DNA from: Deltaproteobacteria bacterium HGW-Deltaproteobacteria-8
GTDB lineage: Bacteria; Desulfobacterota; Desulfovibrionia; Desulfovibrionales; Desulfovibrionaceae
Assembly: GCA_002840405.1 (NCBI GenBank)
Contig: PHAR01000004.1
Span: forward strand, 453,970 to 517,969
Direction of reading: 5' to 3'
Length of the DNA stretch: 64,000 nucleotides
The notes under the pieces: generated by a model
What the model was told of the DNA's origin: nothing
The model's database searches: none
Seen by the model: only the letters and a program-made list of their open reading frames with translations
In this document: positions 59,998 through 64,000 of the stretch, piece by piece
Position numbering within the stretch: position 1 is the first letter of the stretch
Layout: each line of letters opens with the position of its first letter
Position numbers and translations under genes: made by a program

Positions 59998-62163
59998 ATG
60001 CCCGCCGTTTCCCTTGCCGCCACGCGGCCCTGGCGCAGCTGTTCCGCCTGGCTCGCCGCCCTGCCCATCCCACGGTTCGCGAAACGATTCGCGAAACGAT
60101 TCGCGCCGTGGTTCGCCAGCGCGGACGCGCAGGATTCCACGCCCCAGAATACCGCACCCGACGACAGCCCGGCGCAGGTCGGCCTCGAAGCCCCCACAGC
60201 AGGCGAAGCCTCCGGGGACCGCGAGAAGGCCACAGGCCAGGGCGACACGCCGGAACTCCCGCCCCCTTCCAACAGCGGCGGCCACGGCGACCCCGACTCG
60301 GGCCGCAACCTGGCCCTGGCCCTGGCCGCGCTCGGCGTTGTCTACGGCGACATCGGCACCAGCCCGCTGTACGCCGTGCGCGAATGCTTCCACGGCCAGC
60401 ACGCCATCGCACTTCTGCCCGGAAACATCATGGGCGTGCTCTCGCTCATCGTCTGGTCGCTTTTGATCGTGGTCAGCCTCAAGTACGTCATGTTCATCAT
60501 GCGCGCCAACAACAAGGGCGAGGGCGGCATCTTCGCGCTTCTGGCCCTGATCAAGGCCGGGACCAAGGACAAGAAGAGCCGGAGCTACGCCGTGCTCGTC
60601 ACCCTGGGCATCTTCGGCGCGGCGCTGCTCTACGGCGACGGCATCATCACCCCGGCCATCTCCGTGCTCTCGGCCATGGAGGGCCTGGACGTGGCCACGG
60701 ACCAGGCCGCGCCCTTCATCCTGCCCGGCACCTGCCTGATCCTCATCCTCCTGTTCCGCATGCAGAAGCACGGCACCGAGCGCATCGGCAAGGTCTTCGG
60801 CCCGCTCATGATCGTCTGGTTCACGGTCCTGGCTGTCCTGGGGGTCATGGCCATCATCGAGCGCCCGGACATCCTGGCCGCCGTGAACCCCATCCACGCC
60901 TACCGCTTCTTTCACGAGAACCACCTGCACGGGCTGGTGGTGCTGGGCTCGGTGGTGCTCTGCATCACCGGCGGCGAGGCCCTCTACGCCGACATGGGCC
61001 ACTTCGGCGCCAGGCCCATCCGCCTGTCCTGGTACGTCATGGTGCTGCCCTCGCTGCTGCTCAACTACTTCGGCCAGGGGGCGCTTCTGCTGAACCACCC
61101 GGAGAAGGCCTTCAACCCCTTCTACGCCCTGGTGCCGCACTCCATGCTGTATCCCATGGTGGCCCTGGCGACCATGGCCACGGTCATCGCCTCCCAGGCC
61201 ATGATCTCCGGCGTGTTCTCCCTGACGCAGCAGGCCGTGCAGTTGGGCTACTGCCCACGCATCCACATCGTGAACACCTCGGCCGAGACCAAGGGCCAGA
61301 TCTACCTGCCCGGCATAAACAACGCCATGATGGTGGCCTGCCTGGGCCTGGTGCTGGCCTTCAAGAGCTCCAGCAACCTGGCCGGGGCCTACGGCATCGC
61401 CGTCACGGCCACCATGGGCATCACCTCCATCATCTACTTTTACGTGGTGCACAGCCTGTGGCGCTGGTCGTACTGGAAGACCATCCCGCTCGTGGTCCTT
61501 TTCCTGGTCTTCGACGTGACCTACCTGGGGGCCAACCTGCTGAAGATCCTGGACGGCGGCTGGTTCACCCTGACCGTGGCCGGGGTCATCATGCTGGCCA
61601 TCGTCACCTGGCGCGACGGCAAGCACGCCCTGGGCGAGAAGTTCTCGGCCATGGGCCTGCCCATCAACCTGTTCCTGGAGAGCCTCGTGGCCTCGGACCG
61701 GCCCATGCGCACGCCGGGCACGGCGGTGTTCATGTCCGTGTCGGCCACGGGCACGCCCATCACGCTTCTGCACCACTACAAGCACAACAAGATGCTGCAC
61801 GAGCTCATCATCCTGCTCTCGGTCATCTCCGACGACTCGCCCTTCGTGCCGCGCAGTTCGCGGCTGGAGGTCGCCAGCCTGGGCCACGGCTTCTTCCGCG
61901 TCATCGCCCACTACGGCTTCATGCAGACCCCGAGCGTGCCGGAGATTTTGAAGCTGGCCCGCGCCCACGGCCTGGACATCGAGATGGAAAGCACCAGCTT
62001 CTACCTTGGCCGGGAGACGCTGCTCACGGGCGGGCAGGCCAAGATGGCGGGCTGGCGCAAGAGCCTGTTCGCGTTCATGTCGCGCAACGCCTGGAACGCC
62101 ACGACCTTCTTCGGCATTCCGCCGGGCCGCGTGGTGGAGCTGGGCGCGCAGGTGGAACTGTAG
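59998..62163 (+). CDS. kup: Kup-family potassium uptake protein
   Basis: 721 residues, ATG at 59998 with GGAGG 7 bp upstream. Kup is a proton-coupled potassium importer. The first about 100 residues are an extra Pro/Ala/Gly-rich, Arg-rich start (with a duplicated FAKRFAKRFA) that other Kup proteins lack. Then twelve helices with GVVYGDIGTSPLYAVRECF, RANNKGEGGIFALLAL, ALLYGDGIITPAISVLSAMEGL and GGEALYADMGHFGARPI. The C-terminal cytoplasmic part ends FFGIPPGRVVELGAQVEL. Regulated by the c-di-AMP riboswitch just upstream. Confidence 0.94.
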   Translation: MPAVSLAATRPWRSCSAWLAALPIPRFAKRFAKRFAPWFASADAQDSTPQNTAPDDSPAQVGLEAPTAGEASGDREKATGQGDTPELPPPSNSGGHGDPDSGRNLALALAALGVVYGDIGTSPLYAVRECFHGQHAIALLPGNIMGVLSLIVWSLLIVVSLKYVMFIMRANNKGEGGIFALLALIKAGTKDKKSRSYAVLVTLGIFGAALLYGDGIITPAISVLSAMEGLDVATDQAAPFILPGTCLILILLFRMQKHGTERIGKVFGPLMIVWFTVLAVLGVMAIIERPDILAAVNPIHAYRFFHENHLHGLVVLGSVVLCITGGEALYADMGHFGARPIRLSWYVMVLPSLLLNYFGQGALLLNHPEKAFNPFYALVPHSMLYPMVALATMATVIASQAMISGVFSLTQQAVQLGYCPRIHIVNTSAETKGQIYLPGINNAMMVACLGLVLAFKSSSNLAGAYGIAVTATMGITSIIYFYVVHSLWRWSYWKTIPLVVLFLVFDVTYLGANLLKILDGGWFTLTVAGVIMLAIVTWRDGKHALGEKFSAMGLPINLFLESLVASDRPMRTPGTAVFMSVSATGTPITLLHHYKHNKMLHELIILLSVISDDSPFVPRSSRLEVASLGHGFFRVIAHYGFMQTPSVPEILKLARAHGLDIEMESTSFYLGRETLLTGGQAKMAGWRKSLFAFMSRNAWNATTFFGIPPGRVVELGAQVEL

Positions 62164-62341
62164 GGACATCCGCTGATTCGGGCCTTGAATCTCCCTCGGG
62201 TCGCACCTGGGCTTTACCCCGCGCCCCGGAAGCGCTATGCCCTCTGCCGGGGACACTTCCCCGGAGCCACCCCATGCCCAACGCCTTGATCAGCGCGGTC
62301 CCCCCCCGGACCCCCTCCACAGCCCGCAACGGAAGGCGGCC

Positions 62342-63604
62342 ATGACCGGCGGGAACTCGCTCCTGACCCGGCTGCCCCTTGTCGCGGCCTATGTGCTGAT
62401 GCCCCTGGCCGTGCTGGCCGGGCGTCTGGCCGGACGGCCCCTGTTCGTACGGCACTTCGGCCCCCAGGGCCTGACCCTGTGGCTGGCCCTGGCCGGCCTG
62501 GCCCTGGTTGTCTGCCTCGGCCGCGACCTGCTCGCCCGCAAGGGCCAGCCGAAATTCGCCTGGATCGGCCTGATCCTGGCCGCAGCCCTGGCCACGGCCG
62601 TGCATTTCGGCCTGCACCTGCTGGGACCGGTCCTGGAACAGGCCCAGCAACTGGCCCCGCTCCTGGACGAGCTGCACCTCCCGGCCCTGGTCCTGTTCGC
62701 TGCGGCCTGGGTCTGGAGCTTCGGCCCCCCCCCGCGCAAGGACCTGGCCCGCCTGGGCGGCATCCTGGGCGGCCTGCTGGTCCTGGACTTCCTGCTCACG
62801 GCCATCATGGCCCGGCAGGTGGTGCTGGGCGGCGGCCTCCTCCTGGGCGGCAGCCAGGCCTCCTCCGACACCCTGGCCTTCCTGCTGTGCATCGCGCTCT
62901 CGGCCACCCTTGACGGACCCGACCCCCAGCCCGAACCCCGATCCGGGCCACAGCCGGGCGACGGAGCGCGCCGCTCCGGCCTGGCCCGCTGGCTCATCCT
63001 GGCCGGGATCTTGGCCACTTTTTCGCGCTCCGGGCTGCTGGCCGCAGGGTGCATCATCCTGTTCCTGGAGCGCGGCCCCCTGCAAGAACGCCTGGCCCTG
63101 TTCTGCGCCTGCGCCCTGGGCATCTGGATGTCCCTGGCCCTGCCCCTGGCGCGCGTCGCCTCCGGCGGCGAGGACCTGGGTCTGGCCTGGCACCTGACCG
63201 CCGTCATGGAGGCGCTGAGGCAGGAACCAAGCGCCTGGCTGCTGGGCCTGCCCCTGGGCGAGCCCGTGGCCCTGGCCATGCCCGACCTGGGCGGCCTGGA
63301 CTGGGCTCCCGAGTCCGCCGGGCTGGCCGTGTCGGTCTTCGACATCCCCTCGTCCTGGCTCAGGCTCCTTGCCGGCTGGGGCGCTGGCGGCCCGGCCCTG
63401 GTGCTGGCGGGGATGCTGGCCTGCGCCCTGCATGGACGCAGGCGCTTCGGCTTCGGGCTCGTGCTCGCCACCCTTGTGGCGGCGGCCCTGACCCCGGCGC
63501 TGCACACCCCGGCCACGGCAGGCGTCCTGGCCCTGGCCTGCGCGGGCGCCTGGCAGGACTCCCCCAAAGCAGCGGCGCAAGCCCAAAACACGTCGGGCGC
63601 GTAG
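62342..63604 (+). CDS. Polytopic membrane protein, O-antigen-ligase-like
   Basis: 420 residues from the ATG at 62342 (GGAAGG 5 bp upstream). About ten hydrophobic segments and a cytoplasmic Pro/Arg-rich loop (about 195-215). The motif LATFSRSGLLAAGCIILFL resembles the central helix of O-antigen ligase/polymerase (Wzy/WaaL-type) proteins, but other signatures are not clear. No partner genes for polysaccharide assembly are adjacent. Possibly surface-polysaccharide related; low certainty. Confidence 0.55.
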   Translation: MTGGNSLLTRLPLVAAYVLMPLAVLAGRLAGRPLFVRHFGPQGLTLWLALAGLALVVCLGRDLLARKGQPKFAWIGLILAAALATAVHFGLHLLGPVLEQAQQLAPLLDELHLPALVLFAAAWVWSFGPPPRKDLARLGGILGGLLVLDFLLTAIMARQVVLGGGLLLGGSQASSDTLAFLLCIALSATLDGPDPQPEPRSGPQPGDGARRSGLARWLILAGILATFSRSGLLAAGCIILFLERGPLQERLALFCACALGIWMSLALPLARVASGGEDLGLAWHLTAVMEALRQEPSAWLLGLPLGEPVALAMPDLGGLDWAPESAGLAVSVFDIPSSWLRLLAGWGAGGPALVLAGMLACALHGRRRFGFGLVLATLVAAALTPALHTPATAGVLALACAGAWQDSPKAAAQAQNTSGA

Positions 63605-63654
63605 GCGCTCCCGGGCCCGGGAGACCAGCCGCGCGACCCTTGCGGAGAGAAAAC

Positions 63655-64000
63655 ATGACCAAACGCTCAAGCTTCCCAGCCCTTCTTCTGACAGGCGTCC
63701 TCGCGGGCGTCCTGGCCTGCTCCGCCCTTGCCCTGCCCGCCCCGGCCCTGGCCGTGAGCGACGACCCGGTGCTCAAGCGCATGGACGCCGTGCTGGAGGA
63801 GAACGCGCGGCTGCGCGAGGAGTCGTGGAAGCTGCGCAAAAGCTCAGACCGCGAAGCCGCCCGGCAGGTTGCCGAATCCCTGGCCGCCTCGGAGGACCGC
63901 CTGGAGCGCACCCGCGCCGAAGCCCTGGCCCATGTGGCGGGCGTCAGCCCGACCCAGGTGGAGGCCCTGCGCAAGGACGGCAAGTCCTGGGGCCAGGCCT
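63655..64000 (+). CDS. Secreted coiled-coil protein, 5' part
   Basis: Starts at the ATG at 63655 (CGGAGAG 6 bp upstream) and runs off the window; 115 codons visible. Signal peptide (LLLTGVLAGVLACSALALPAPALA) with an internal Cys that is not a good lipobox, then a charged coiled-coil (VLKRMDAVLEENARLREESWKLRKSSD and AARQVAESLAASEDRLERTRAEA). No family can be named from this piece. Confidence 0.6.
   Translation, partial: MTKRSSFPALLLTGVLAGVLACSALALPAPALAVSDDPVLKRMDAVLEENARLREESWKLRKSSDREAARQVAESLAASEDRLERTRAEALAHVAGVSPTQVEALRKDGKSWGQA

Noticed and set aside
59995..62256. 753-codon minus-strand frame opposite kup
   Set aside because: Shadow of the Kup gene; the plus frame has a clear family, ribosome binding site and riboswitch.

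Overview
The window is about 64 kb of GC-rich DNA (roughly 65-70 % G+C by eye) with densely packed genes. It looks chromosomal and most likely comes from a flagellated deltaproteobacterium of the Desulfovibrio group. This is inferred from the mix of Hdr/MvhD electron-bifurcation genes, a caa3-type oxidase whose subunit II carries two haem c sites, MotAB with PilZ, and Desulfovibrio-style intergenic hairpin repeats. No sulfate-reduction gene lies in the window to prove it. I saw no rRNA, tRNA, CRISPR array, transposase or phage gene.

Layout. 1-3.4 kb: end of a flagellar hook operon (fliK, flgD, flgE) closed by a terminator. 3.5-7.9 kb (minus): three glycosyltransferases. 8.1-14.2 kb: a PAS-GGDEF-EAL protein tail to tail with a three-gene minus operon of two periplasmic-binding lipoproteins and a Cache-HAMP-PAS-GGDEF cyclase. 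14.3-17.0 kb: murJ and gluQ, the latter between perfect 47-bp inverted repeats. 17.3-20.7 kb (minus): NtrC-type regulator and PAS hybrid kinase. 21.0-32.5 kb (plus): nine-gene redox operon hdrA1-mvhD-frhB-like-hdrA2-hdrC-hdrB-usp-rec-hdrD-like. The 1181-residue HdrA2 is a tandem HdrA with a receiver-like domain inserted. 32.6-33.4 kb: a secreted SUMF1-fold protein. 33.7-39.3 kb (minus): a nine-gene ars operon mixing arsenic functions (ArsR, ArsC, ArsP-like permease, Acr3) with thiol-redox proteins. 39.4-40.8 kb: a lower-GC pair, a secreted unknown and a zinc phospholipase C-like protein. 41.0-48.8 kb (plus): wrbA, two cytochromes c, Sco and a complete cytochrome c oxidase operon with haem O synthase. 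49.2-54.1 kb (plus): GapN-like dehydrogenase, then XdhC, histidine phosphatase and a MocA-HD fusion. 54.3-57.3 kb (minus): tatA-motA-motB-pilZ. 57.4-62.2 kb (plus): two potassium-transporter genes (KimA-like and Kup), each behind its own c-di-AMP (ydaO/yuaA) riboswitch. 62.3-64 kb: a membrane protein and the start of a secreted coiled-coil protein.

How the parts fit. c-di-GMP signalling (two GGDEF proteins and a PilZ protein) sits among motility genes. c-di-AMP apparently controls potassium import through duplicated riboswitches. A sigma-54 type two-component system lies divergent from the Hdr operon, with a sigma-54-like element between them. With the receiver-like domain inside HdrA2 and a free receiver in the same operon, this suggests a flavin-based electron-bifurcating or confurcating complex tied to phosphorelay or stress signalling. 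That operon is the best candidate for an undescribed system here; the riboswitch duplication with its captured leader peptide is second.
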